A stretch of DNA of 6,433 bases from JBAWXE01 sp037144255 (GCA_037144255.1 JBAWXE010000123.1:1-6433), one strand, 5' to 3'; shown: positions 1-5,703, numbered from the stretch's first letter. The notes: a model not told the origin generated them from the sequence alone. Made by a program: numbers and translations.

Positions 1-15
1 TCCTCTTTTCCATCT

Positions 16-44
16 TTTACACTTTAAATGTGTAAACTTTTTTC
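16..44 (+). terminator. Weak AT-rich stem-loop followed by a T-run
   Basis: TTTACAC (16-22) and GTGTAAA (30-36) form a perfect 7-bp inverted repeat around a 7-base loop. CTTTTTTC (37-44) follows at once, the arrangement of a rho-independent terminator on the plus strand. The stem is AT-rich and short, so it would be a weak terminator. Any gene it serves lies outside the left edge of the window. It could also be a chance palindrome in AT-rich intergenic DNA. Confidence 0.3.
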
Positions 45-60
45 AGGACTAGACATTTCT

Positions 61-254
61 CTTGAAAGAAAAGAACCAAAAGTTCAAGGCAGGTTTCAAA
101 AAGCTAAAAATCTCTCTGGCTCGACTAAAACTTTCAAGCCCTAGCCTATGGCGAATCCATAAGGGAGAGCGACTGTGTACGATACAATAACATTGGACTA
201 AGCAACACCTGAAAGTTTCTTAACGTCGAGCTATCGGATTTTCTTAACGCTTTT
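61..254. repeat. Imperfect palindromic intergenic repeat, probably a dispersed family
   Basis: No coding potential is seen in the first 255 bases; this structured, non-coding element fills most of them. It begins with a small inverted repeat, CTTGAA (61-66) and TTCAAG (83-88). A long, interrupted palindrome follows: AAAAGC (99-104) with GCTTTT (249-254), AAAATC (107-112) with GATTTT (237-242), CTCGAC (120-125) with GTCGAG (225-230), and AAACTTTCA (128-136) with TGAAAGTTT (210-218). The loop holds another hairpin, CCTATGG (145-151) with CCATAAGG (157-164), with one bulged base. From memory, elements starting with a CTTGA..TCAAG hairpin and continuing as a long weak palindrome recur between genes in many Bacteroidota genomes. 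That family link is not proven here. It may act as RNA structure, a transcription end or a small mobile repeat. Confidence 0.55.
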
Positions 255-255
255 C

Positions 256-417
256 TCAAAATGCCTTGATGCGCGAGTTCTTTGCATCCCAATCCTTTTT
301 GTGGATTTTCTCGCCAATGGCAACTTTTATTTGACTCTCTTTTTGCCTAATGACTAGGTGAATTGGGAATAGCTTGTTTTTGTCAGCTTTATCAAGGTAG
401 AATTTTACATTTATCAT
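256..417 (-). pseudogene. Tyrosine recombinase (integrase) fragment: N-terminal arm-binding domain only
   Basis: The 54-residue product starting MINVKFYLDKADKNK and running through the IHKKDWD segment resembles the N-terminal arm-type DNA-binding domain of Bacteroidota site-specific integrases, which normally reach about 400 residues. The core-binding and catalytic domains (R..K..HxxR..Y) are absent. The frame ends in TGA at 256-258 just after the SRIKA segment, where intact relatives usually continue into the SAM-like domain. The frame stays open upstream to an ATG at 463-465, but those 16 residues are encoded by the GTCCG repeats, so the ATG at 415-417 is the preferred start. The stop lies within two bases of the outer edge of the palindromic repeat, suggesting that the gene was cut there by an insertion or deletion. 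It cannot be an active recombinase. A free arm-binding peptide is possible but unsupported. Confidence 0.65.
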
Positions 418-421
418 ATTG

Positions 422-463
422 CGGACAGATTTGCGGATACGGACGAAATTACGGACAAAATCC
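422..463. repeat. CGGAC (GTCCG) short repeats upstream of the integrase fragment
   Basis: CGGAC occurs at 422-426, 440-444 and 452-456, with a variant CGGAT at 434-438. The starts are separated by 12, 6 and 12 bases, so all fall on a 6-base register. On the minus strand these read GTCCG and lie 5 to 40 bases upstream of the likely start codon of the integrase fragment. Short direct repeats beside an integrase gene are often arm-type binding sites for the integrase N-terminal domain, or part of an attachment site. That role is inferred from position only. Confidence 0.45.
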
Positions 464-467
464 ATTT

Positions 468-511
468 ATGCAATAATCTTGCATGAAAAGATATCCACAT
501 TTTTATTGCAT
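468..511. repeat. 9-bp inverted repeat downstream of kdsC
   Basis: ATGCAATAA (468-476) and TTATTGCAT (503-511) form a perfect 9-bp inverted repeat with a 26-base spacer. A competing shorter hairpin is ATGCAA (468-473) with TTGCAT (479-484). It lies between the end of kdsC and the integrase remnant, so it could end the minus-strand operon. No clear U-run follows the stem on the minus strand, so an intrinsic terminator is not well supported. It may be part of an old attachment site. Confidence 0.3.
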
Positions 512-526
512 TAAATTCGATATAAA

Positions 527-1033
527 CTACACAGGTAAATCCCAGTCCTTATTGAGTTTGAGGACTTTTTCAATAACATCGCGTACACAGCCGGAGCCAC
601 CTGTGAGGGGAGAGATGTATTTGGATACCTGACGTATCTCTGCTACGGCATCGGCAGGGCAGGTGGGCAGGCCACAGTACTGCATAACGGCATAGTCGGG
701 TATATCGTCGCCCATATAGAGAATAGAATCGTATGGGGTATTGGTGGTAGTGGCGAGGTGTTGTAAGAGTTGTTTTTTATCCTGCACTGCGAGGTGTACC
801 TCTGTAACGCCTAGCTTATTGAGACGAGAGCGCACGGCCTCGCTTTTGCCACCTGAGATGATCCATACCTGATAACCTTTTTTGATAGCGAGCTGGAGAG
901 CATAGCCATCGCGGATATTCATACGACGCAGCAGGTGACCTTCCTCGGTAGCGAGTAGGGAACCATCGGTGAGGACACCATCGACATCGAAAACGAAGGT
1001 GCGTATGGGGGCAAAAGCTTCGAGGAGGTTCAT
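527..1033 (-). CDS. kdsC: 3-deoxy-D-manno-octulosonate 8-phosphate phosphatase (KdsC), HAD superfamily
   Basis: This 168-residue cytoplasmic enzyme would remove phosphate from Kdo-8-phosphate, giving free Kdo for the lipopolysaccharide inner core. The HAD motifs are visible in order: FDVDGVLTDG with D16 and D18 (nucleophile and acid/base), IISGG with S60, the lysine region VQDKK near 87, and MGDDIPD with D109, D110 and D113 for magnesium. The C-terminal GGSGCVRDVIEKVL segment is typical of KdsC and separates it from other small HAD phosphatases. Length matches the family (about 165-190) and there is no cap domain insertion, as expected for a tetrameric C0-type enzyme. It is the last gene of the minus-strand run, 6 bases after iscX. 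In many Bacteroidota kdsC sits directly beside the DUF2520 gene; here fdx and iscX lie between them. Confidence 0.92.
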   Translation of the reverse strand: MNLLEAFAPIRTFVFDVDGVLTDGSLLATEEGHLLRRMNIRDGYALQLAIKKGYQVWIISGGKSEAVRSRLNKLGVTEVHLAVQDKKQLLQHLATTTNTPYDSILYMGDDIPDYAVMQYCGLPTCPADAVAEIRQVSKYISPLTGGSGCVRDVIEKVLKLNKDWDLPV

Positions 1034-1039
1034 AGGTTG

Positions 1040-1279
1040 TTATTTTTGATTATCGCGCCATTCATATACCCAGCCGCTCTGAATCATTTCCAGATGGCCT
1101 TCGTTACATTCTTCGCGTTTGCCGGCGAAGTGCGGAATTTCCAATACCCATTCTATCAACTGGGTGAAACGAATGCGGTAAATCTTGCCTTCGCCAAAAT
1201 CATCGCCAAAGCGTTCGTATAATTTCTGAGCAATGTCTTCGTGATCTGCCCAATGTATAGGTGGTTCGTAATGAGCCAT
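1040..1279 (-). CDS. iscX: Fe-S assembly protein IscX
   Basis: A 79-residue acidic protein of the IscX (YfhJ) family. IscX is a small winged-helix-like protein that binds the cysteine desulfurase IscS and iron, and tunes Fe-S cluster assembly in the cytoplasm. Recognisable features are the IHWADHEDIAQKLYERFGDDF start, the RFTQLIEWVLEIPHFAG centre and the CNEGHLEMIQSGWVYEW end, which match the family pattern W-D..IA..L.......D....RFT.L..WV..L..F........E..LE.IQ..W. It is somewhat longer than E. coli IscX (66 residues) because of short extensions at both ends. It lies 9 bases after the ISC-type ferredoxin gene, the same pairing (fdx-iscX) as in proteobacterial isc operons, which supports both calls. 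No iscS, iscU or hscAB is in the window. Confidence 0.88.
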   Translation of the reverse strand: MAHYEPPIHWADHEDIAQKLYERFGDDFGEGKIYRIRFTQLIEWVLEIPHFAGKREECNEGHLEMIQSGWVYEWRDNQK

Positions 1280-1288
1280 GATATGTTG

Positions 1289-1624
1289 TTAATCTCCGTG
1301 AATTAATGATTGATCGGGTAGGGTGACCTCTATATAACCGCCGTTGCCCTCTAGCAGGCACTGACAACCGAGGCGGGAATTGATGCGAGGGTTGCGGGCA
1401 CGATCTATAAAGTCTTCTTCGCGATCGGAAAGTTCGGGTACGAGATCTTCGCCTTTATCTAAATAGAGGTGGCAGGTGCTGCAAGCGCATACCATACCAC
1501 AGTTGTGATGCAATTCGATATTATTATCAAGTGCTACTTCGAGAATGCTTTGTCCGGGTTGCACTTGCTCTATGGTAACAGGTTCAAGTCCTTTCTGTTC
1601 AAAATTAAATTTGACTGTATACAT
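1289..1624 (-). CDS. fdx: ISC-type [2Fe-2S] ferredoxin
   Basis: A 111-residue adrenodoxin-type ferredoxin. The four cluster ligands fit C42-x5-C48-x2-C51-x35-C87 in NCGMVCACSTCHLYL and SRLGCQCLL, the same numbering and spacing as E. coli Fdx. C46 is also present, as in ISC ferredoxins, where this extra cysteine next to the cluster is conserved; C89 is a further non-ligand cysteine. The acidic stretch from 58 to 72 (GEDLVPELSDREEDF) is the usual partner-binding helix region. It would supply electrons for Fe-S cluster assembly in the cytoplasm. It starts a three-gene group with iscX and kdsC. A perfect minus-strand -7 element lies about 27 bases upstream of the start codon, so the group may have its own promoter in addition to read-through. 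Confidence 0.92.
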   Translation of the reverse strand: MYTVKFNFEQKGLEPVTIEQVQPGQSILEVALDNNIELHHNCGMVCACSTCHLYLDKGEDLVPELSDREEDFIDRARNPRINSRLGCQCLLEGNGGYIEVTLPDQSLIHGD

Positions 1625-1650
1625 ACAAATACTGAGAGGTGATTTTGGCG

Positions 1651-1658
1651 CAAAGTTA
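1651..1658 (-). promoter_or_regulatory. Candidate Bacteroidota -7 promoter element ahead of fdx
   Basis: On the minus strand the sequence reads TAACTTTG, a perfect match to the Bacteroidota primary sigma factor -7 consensus TAnnTTTG. It lies in the only sizeable gap (51 bases) of the minus-strand gene run. It predicts transcription starting near 1647 and an untranslated leader of about 20 bases before fdx. No TTTG is visible at the -33 distance, so strength is uncertain. Confidence 0.4.
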
Positions 1659-1675
1659 ACTGTTATGGTGTTTGG

Positions 1676-2449
1676 TTATGCCTTGTCGTTATACATTGTT
1701 TCTATGGAGGTAGTGAGGGCCTTGTAAACCTGCGCCCATTGTGGATGTATTTGTAATAATTGTAAGTGTTTTTGGATGGTGGAGGTGTCTCCACGACGAG
1801 CGGGACCAGTCTGGAGGTCGTGGGGTGATTTGTCGGAAGCCCTATCTATGATCTGATGGAGGATGGGTAAAAGGATGGTAAAAGGTAATTGCTGTTCGGC
1901 GCATATCTGCTCGCAAACGGCCATGAGGTGATTGGTGAAATTGCTACTCATGACGGCGGTGAGGTGCAACCAAAGGCGTTGTGTGGAGTTGGCCTCGTAA
2001 GAGGTATGGCTGATGGCCTGTGCTGCGAGGAGGAGTTGGGCCTTAGCAGTATCAGATGATGCCTCCCAAACGCAGGGTATATTATTGTCCTTAGGCAAGC
2101 TGTATTTGAGAATGGAACCTATGGGCCATAGCACGCCGTAGTGTGCGGCATGTGGCGCAAGGACATCCATAGCAACAGAGCCGGCAGTATGTACAAGTGT
2201 AGTGTGTTTGAAATAGAGTTGTGAGGTGATATCGGGTATGGCATGATCTGTAACGGCTATGAAACAAATGTCATTACCATCGGATACGCCTGATAAGGTA
2301 GGGAAGGTGGTAGTGTCGAGTTCCTCTGCCAGCTGGCGTGCATTGTGCGCATTGCGACCATAGATACCTGTGCATTTATGACCTGCCTCAGTGAGACGCT
2401 GAGCGAGGAACCATGCCATGTTACCGGTGCCTATGATGGAGTACTTCAT
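1676..2449 (-). CDS. Rossmann-fold and DUF2520 domain protein
   Basis: A 257-residue protein in two parts. Residues 1 to about 110 form a dinucleotide-binding Rossmann fold with GTGNMA at 7-12 and a GIYGRN turn near 28-33 after strand 2, similar to ProC and other NADP-dependent dehydrogenases. The remainder is DUF2520, recognisable by GVLWPIGSILK, the SNFTNHLMAVCEQI helix and TGPARRGDTSTIQKH. The reaction is not known for this family; no substrate can be assigned. Its start codon overlaps the plsC stop by 4 bases (ATGA), which indicates translational coupling. In Bacteroidota it is commonly adjacent to kdsC, and here it is three genes upstream of it. It should not be called pyrroline-5-carboxylate reductase on the N-terminal similarity alone. 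Confidence 0.87.
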   Translation of the reverse strand: MKYSIIGTGNMAWFLAQRLTEAGHKCTGIYGRNAHNARQLAEELDTTTFPTLSGVSDGNDICFIAVTDHAIPDITSQLYFKHTTLVHTAGSVAMDVLAPHAAHYGVLWPIGSILKYSLPKDNNIPCVWEASSDTAKAQLLLAAQAISHTSYEANSTQRLWLHLTAVMSSNFTNHLMAVCEQICAEQQLPFTILLPILHQIIDRASDKSPHDLQTGPARRGDTSTIQKHLQLLQIHPQWAQVYKALTTSIETMYNDKA

Positions 2450-3201
2450 GCAAGAGATTTGAGATTGCTGACATAATAATGCTCCATTAAGTTATGAATC
2501 TTTTCTTTAAGAGCTGCTACATCATCCAAAGAGAGACCTTGGGTAGGGATGGGCTCGAGAAAATGAATCTGTACAGGGTGCGGCCAGGCCCATGTCTTGC
2601 TGGTATTGGACAGTATATGCTTGGTGCCGAATATGAGTGCGGGGATAATAGGTTTTTGGGACTTAACGGCAGTGACAAAAGCACCATCGTAGAAGCTCTG
2701 CAGGGGTTGGTCGGTCTTATTGCGAGTGCCTTCGGGATAGAGGCAAAGATTAATGCCTATTTCTAGAATCTCCTGCATCTTGGTGAAGCTTTCGCGACGA
2801 GAGGATTCTTTTTTACGATCGACCAAAACGGAACCTGACTTGTAGATGACACCGAATATAGGAATGCGTGCCATTTCTATTTTAGCAAGGGTCTTATTGG
2901 CACCGGGAATCCATGGGGATGAGACTGGGATGTCGGCAAGGGAATTGTGATTGCATACCACTACATAGTTTTGGCCTTTGGCAAAATGTTCCTTGCCACG
3001 ACGACGAACAGGGCATAAAAACAAAGGCATGAATACGCCCATCCATATACGAAAAATAGGGTGGAGCGCACGAGTGCGTGTAGGCTCGGGGAAGAAAGTG
3101 GTGATCCAAATAGGGATGAAAACAATGAGCATGGTGATGACAAAAAGCAAGATGCCATACACAAAGAATATGTGACCTAAGAATTTTTTGAGTTGTTTCA
3201 T
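2446..3201 (-). CDS. plsC: 1-acyl-sn-glycerol-3-phosphate acyltransferase (PlsC family)
   Basis: This 251-residue membrane-bound enzyme would transfer an acyl group to lysophosphatidic acid, forming phosphatidic acid for phospholipid synthesis. An N-terminal hydrophobic segment spans about residues 8-35, with a second hydrophobic stretch near 50-63. The catalytic HX4D motif is NHNSLAD at 84-90 (H85, D90). A second block, IFGVIYKSGSVLVDRK, ends at R129, and the glycerol-phosphate-binding motif is LYPEGTRN with E157-R160. Length fits the family (about 240-260). It starts 7 bases after ung ends and overlaps the next gene by 4 bases. PlsC-like acyltransferases also act on ornithine lipids or other lyso-lipids, so the exact substrate is not certain. 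Confidence 0.9.
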   Translation of the reverse strand: MKQLKKFLGHIFFVYGILLFVITMLIVFIPIWITTFFPEPTRTRALHPIFRIWMGVFMPLFLCPVRRRGKEHFAKGQNYVVVCNHNSLADIPVSSPWIPGANKTLAKIEMARIPIFGVIYKSGSVLVDRKKESSRRESFTKMQEILEIGINLCLYPEGTRNKTDQPLQSFYDGAFVTAVKSQKPIIPALIFGTKHILSNTSKTWAWPHPVQIHFLEPIPTQGLSLDDVAALKEKIHNLMEHYYVSNLKSLA

Positions 3202-3208
3202 TTGTACA

Positions 3209-3880
3209 TTATAATGTCCAATCTATAGGCTGTATGCTATGTTGTTGCAGCCATGTGTTTGTCTTACTAAAGTGCTTGCACCCAAAGAAGCCGTTGTAGG
3301 CGGATAAAGGCGAGGGGTGAGCAGATGCTAAAATTAGGTGTTTGGTTTTATCTATGAGTACTTCTTTACTTTGGGCGAAACGACCCCAGAGTATAAATAC
3401 CACATGGTCCTTATTTTTAGATATGATGCGAATGACATCATCAGTAAAATGATGCCAGCCTATCTTGCTATGAGACATAGGGTTATGCGCCTCTACCGTA
3501 AGTGATGCATTGAGCATGAGCACACCTTGAGCGGCCCATTTTTCCAGATTGCCGTGGTTGGGTATGGGCAGGCCCAGATCGGACTGTATCTCTTTGAAGA
3601 TATTGACCAATGAGGGAGGGGCTGCAATTCCATAGGGTACAGAGAAGCTAAGACCATGTGCCTGACCAGGATTGTGATAAGGGTCTTGACCGAGTATGAC
3701 AACTTTTACTTTATCGAAAGGGGTAGATTCGAATGCATTGAATATGAGTTTACCCGGAGGGTAAATGATCTTGCCGAGAGCCTTTTCCTTTTTGAGGAAA
3801 GAGACTATCTCTGCAAAATAAGGTTGATCAAATTCGGTTTTGAGCAGGGCCTTCCATCCGGGTTCTATATGTACATCCAT
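3209..3880 (-). CDS. ung: Uracil-DNA glycosylase, family 1
   Basis: A 223-residue cytoplasmic repair enzyme that cuts uracil from DNA, the first step of base excision repair. All family-1 signatures are present: the water-activating motif GQDPYH at 64-69 with D66, the uracil-recognition asparagine N124 in LMLNASLT, and the DNA-intercalation loop HPSPLSAYNGFFG with H188. Length and motif spacing are nearly the same as in E. coli Ung (D64, N123, H187). The start MDVHIEPGWKALL is typical for Bacteroidota members. It lies 14 bases after the FAH-family gene and 7 bases before plsC, so co-transcription is likely although the functions are unrelated. Confidence 0.97.
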   Translation of the reverse strand: MDVHIEPGWKALLKTEFDQPYFAEIVSFLKKEKALGKIIYPPGKLIFNAFESTPFDKVKVVILGQDPYHNPGQAHGLSFSVPYGIAAPPSLVNIFKEIQSDLGLPIPNHGNLEKWAAQGVLMLNASLTVEAHNPMSHSKIGWHHFTDDVIRIISKNKDHVVFILWGRFAQSKEVLIDKTKHLILASAHPSPLSAYNGFFGCKHFSKTNTWLQQHSIQPIDWTL

Positions 3881-3894
3881 ATTGTAGTTGTCTA

Positions 3895-4506
3895 CTACCT
3901 TATCTCGAGTTCCAATAGTTTTTGGCCACCCAAGTAACCTTGCAATACATCGTATACATTGACAGGGCCTACACCTGCAGGTGTGCCTGTGTATATGAGA
4001 TCGCCGATATTGAGTGTGAAATACTGAGAGGCATACTCGATGATGCGGTCTATGCTGAAGAGCATTTTACCAGTATTGCCATGCTGAACTATATTGCCAT
4101 TGAGCCACAATTCGAAATTGAGGTTGTTGACATTCATCTCGGGCGTGATGGTAAGAAACTCACCTATGGCAGCAGAGCCATCAAAGGCTTTTGCCAGTTC
4201 CCAGGGAAGACCTTTTTGTTTGAGACGTTGTTGTACATCTCTAGCAGTGAAGTCGAGGCCAACGGAAATTTCGTTGTAATATTTATTTGCATAACGTTCG
4301 TTGATGAACTTACCGTTCTTGCAAATTTTTACTACTACTTCGCATTCGTACTGAAGGTCGTCGGTAAATTCCGGATAGTACAAAGGTTTTTCGGGTAAAA
4401 TGAGAGCATTTTTAGGTTTCATGAAGATCACAGGCTCATCCGGGACTTCATTATTTAATTCTTTGGCATGCTCTGCGTAATTTCGACCGATGCATATTAT
4501 TTTCAT
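3895..4506 (-). CDS. Fumarylacetoacetate hydrolase (FAH) family protein
   Basis: A 203-residue single-domain FAH-fold protein. It opens with MKIICIGRNYAEHAKEL and the FMKPKNALI strand typical of the short bacterial and mitochondrial acylpyruvase (FAHD1-like) members. The expected metal ligands are E54 and E56 (ECEVVVKI) and D85 (GLDFTARD). KAFDGSAAIG near 107-114 and YTGTPAGVGPV near 172-182 are also conserved. Such enzymes hydrolyse acylpyruvates or decarboxylate oxaloacetate, and others in the fold act on 2-keto-acid degradation intermediates, so the substrate is open. It is the first gene of the minus-strand run. Its start codon is only 18 bases from that of the divergent thioesterase gene, so its promoter must lie within or overlap that gene's 5' end. 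Confidence 0.87.
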   Translation of the reverse strand: MKIICIGRNYAEHAKELNNEVPDEPVIFMKPKNALILPEKPLYYPEFTDDLQYECEVVVKICKNGKFINERYANKYYNEISVGLDFTARDVQQRLKQKGLPWELAKAFDGSAAIGEFLTITPEMNVNNLNFELWLNGNIVQHGNTGKMLFSIDRIIEYASQYFTLNIGDLIYTGTPAGVGPVNVYDVLQGYLGGQKLLELEIR

Positions 4507-4524
4507 AAGTCAAATCAGTTTGTA

Positions 4525-4962
4525 ATGGGTCGTGTAAAAATAAAGTTTCCAAACGAAAAAGCGTTAGATATTATTCGTATTCCCGTGAGAATCACCGATA
4601 TTAACTATGGCAACCATCTAGGCAATGATTCATTACTTTCTATAATACATGAGGCCAGAATGAGTATGTTGGCAGATTGGGGCTTCACAGAGCTGGATGC
4701 AGGGGGTAATAGCCTGATAATGGCTGATGTAATGATAGCTTATAAGTCCGAGGCTTATTATGGAGATGTGCTGGATATACATATATATGCAGAGGAGATA
4801 ACAGAGCGCTCTTTTGACCTTCTATACCAAATAAGTGCTCAAAGAGAGGGTAAAGCCATAGTAATAGCCCATGCTAAAACAGGGATGGTGTGCTATGACT
4901 ATGAGTTTGGCAAAATAGCCCTAATGAAAGAGGGTTTAAAAGGCAAGTTACAAAGGCAATAA
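4525..4962 (+). CDS. Hotdog-fold acyl-CoA thioesterase (4HBT family)
   Basis: A 145-residue protein of the 4-hydroxybenzoyl-CoA thioesterase / YbgC-like hotdog fold. The segment RITDINYGNHLGNDSLLSII..EAR aligns with the family pattern R..D.D..GH.NN...L.....EAR and places D25 at the catalytic aspartate position. The rest (IMADVMIAYKSEAYYGDVLDIHIYAEEI) fits the central hotdog strands. It would hydrolyse an acyl-CoA or acyl-carrier thioester in the cytoplasm; the substrate is not predictable. The frame is open to an ATG at 4468, but that would overlap the divergent FAH gene, and the added 19 residues do not resemble the family. ATG 4525 is therefore chosen. No Shine-Dalgarno sequence is seen. 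It is separated from the next gene by 129 bases and need not belong with it. Confidence 0.83.
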   Translation: MGRVKIKFPNEKALDIIRIPVRITDINYGNHLGNDSLLSIIHEARMSMLADWGFTELDAGGNSLIMADVMIAYKSEAYYGDVLDIHIYAEEITERSFDLLYQISAQREGKAIVIAHAKTGMVCYDYEFGKIALMKEGLKGKLQRQ

Positions 4963-4971
4963 GATATGTAA

Positions 4972-4993
4972 ATGACAAATCATGACCAAAGTC
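4972..4993. promoter_or_regulatory. Tandem TGAC-type half-sites between the thioesterase and regulator genes
   Basis: The stretch contains ATGACAAATCAT (4972-4983), a perfect 4+4 palindrome with a 4-base spacer, followed by TGACCAAAGTC (4983-4993), with GAC and GTC arms. The second shares the pattern TnACnAAnGT with the candidate operator at 5704-5720. This would fit binding by a Crp/Fnr-family dimer such as the product of the next gene. The matches are short and the assignment is tentative. Confidence 0.25.
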
Positions 4994-5037
4994 CTCATAT
5001 ATACTGACTATCATCAATAAGATAGGGCAGATAAATA

Positions 5038-5078
5038 ACCAATTTTACCCATTCATGAATGGTGTATATACCATTGGT
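5038..5078. promoter_or_regulatory. Nested palindromes upstream of the Crp/Fnr gene, candidate autoregulatory operator
   Basis: Three overlapping inverted repeats lie 14-54 bases before the start codon. CCATTCATGAATGG (5049-5062) is a perfect 14-bp palindrome. AATGGT and ACCATT (5058-5063 and 5070-5075) flank a 6-base centre. ACCAAT (5038-5043) and ATTGGT (5073-5078) form an outer pair. TACCATTG (5069-5076) and TATATTAG (5081-5088) are imperfect -7 elements, so the palindromes would overlap the promoter. This position suits autoregulation by the downstream regulator, though binding is not shown. Confidence 0.4.
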
Positions 5079-5091
5079 GATATATTAGGGT

Positions 5092-5703
5092 ATGAATAAT
5101 AGCATATTTACTGATACTAAGCTGCTGGATGAGATACAGAAATGTACCAGAGTAAAGACAATACTTAAAGATGAAGTATTGATGTCTCCAGGAGATACCA
5201 TAGTGTTCGTACCGATAGTGGAAAATGGAGTGCTGAGGATAGTGAGACAGAATAATGATGGGAAGGAAATATTCCTGTATCATTTATATCCGGGACAAAC
5301 ATGTGCCATGGCTATCAATTGTTGCCAATCGAAGAAACAAAGCATGGTGAAAGCTATAGCAGAGGACGATACGGAAGTGCTGCTAGTGCCTGTGAATATG
5401 GTGGAAGAATGGTTTAAATACCCACAGTGGAAAGAATTCATCAATAGTACTTATGGTAGCCGTTTTGCTGAGCTAATGGAGGTTATAGACCTGATAGCTT
5501 TCAGCAATATGGATAAGCAAGTGTTGCACTACCTGAAAGAAAGAGCAAAAGCTGCAAATACGAAAGCGATATACATTACTCATCAGCAAATAGCTGATGA
5601 ACTGCATACACATAGAGAGGCTATAAGTAGGCTGCTAAGAACTATGGAAGAAAAGGATATTGTGAAACTAGGGAGGAATACTATAGAACTATTAATAGAC
5701 TAA
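5092..5703 (+). CDS. Crp/Fnr-family transcriptional regulator with a cysteine-substituted sensor pocket
   Basis: A 203-residue regulator: a cNMP-binding-like beta-barrel (about 1-110), a dimerisation helix (about 115-150) and a C-terminal winged helix. The recognition helix reads THREAISRLLR (173-183); its E176, S179 and R180 correspond to the FNR triad E-x-x-S-R, with R175 as in CRP. The sensor does not look like a cAMP receptor. Ungapped alignment with E. coli CRP puts C71-A72 where CRP has G71-E72, and K82-Q83 where CRP has R82-S83. The segment TCAMAINCC carries C71, C77 and C78; C18 is the only other cysteine. There is no FNR-type N-terminal Fe-S cysteine cluster. From memory, the C-x5-CC pattern recurs in Bacteroidota relatives, suggesting a conserved thiol role such as redox or persulfide sensing. 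It likely controls itself and the small membrane genes that follow. Confidence 0.88.
   Translation: MNNSIFTDTKLLDEIQKCTRVKTILKDEVLMSPGDTIVFVPIVENGVLRIVRQNNDGKEIFLYHLYPGQTCAMAINCCQSKKQSMVKAIAEDDTEVLLVPVNMVEEWFKYPQWKEFINSTYGSRFAELMEVIDLIAFSNMDKQVLHYLKERAKAANTKAIYITHQQIADELHTHREAISRLLRTMEEKDIVKLGRNTIELLID

Noticed and set aside
1..255. Remaining part of the integrase in another frame
   Set aside because: The minus-strand frames through this stretch have frequent stops, and no core or catalytic integrase motif was seen.
418..465. Upstream ATG extending the integrase fragment by 16 residues
   Set aside because: The extra residues come from the repeated GTCCG units and precede the usual MINVKF-type start, so they are probably not translated.
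468..511. Intrinsic terminator for the minus-strand operon
   Set aside because: The inverted repeat is real, but no U-run follows it on the minus strand; it is kept only as a repeat.
2494..2766. 90-codon plus-strand open frame opposite plsC
   Set aside because: It is antisense to the conserved catalytic region of plsC, with no domain, promoter or neighbour supporting it.
3922..4398. 158-codon plus-strand open frame opposite the FAH-family gene
   Set aside because: It lies wholly antisense to a well-conserved enzyme and its product has no recognisable domain; it is a shadow frame.
4462..4485. TTTG and TAATTTCG as a promoter for the thioesterase
   Set aside because: The 12-base spacing is too short for the -33/-7 pair, and the -7 element has a mismatch.
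4468..4524. Upstream ATG extending the thioesterase by 19 residues
   Set aside because: It would overlap the start of the divergent FAH gene, and the added residues do not resemble the family; the ATG at 4525 fits better.
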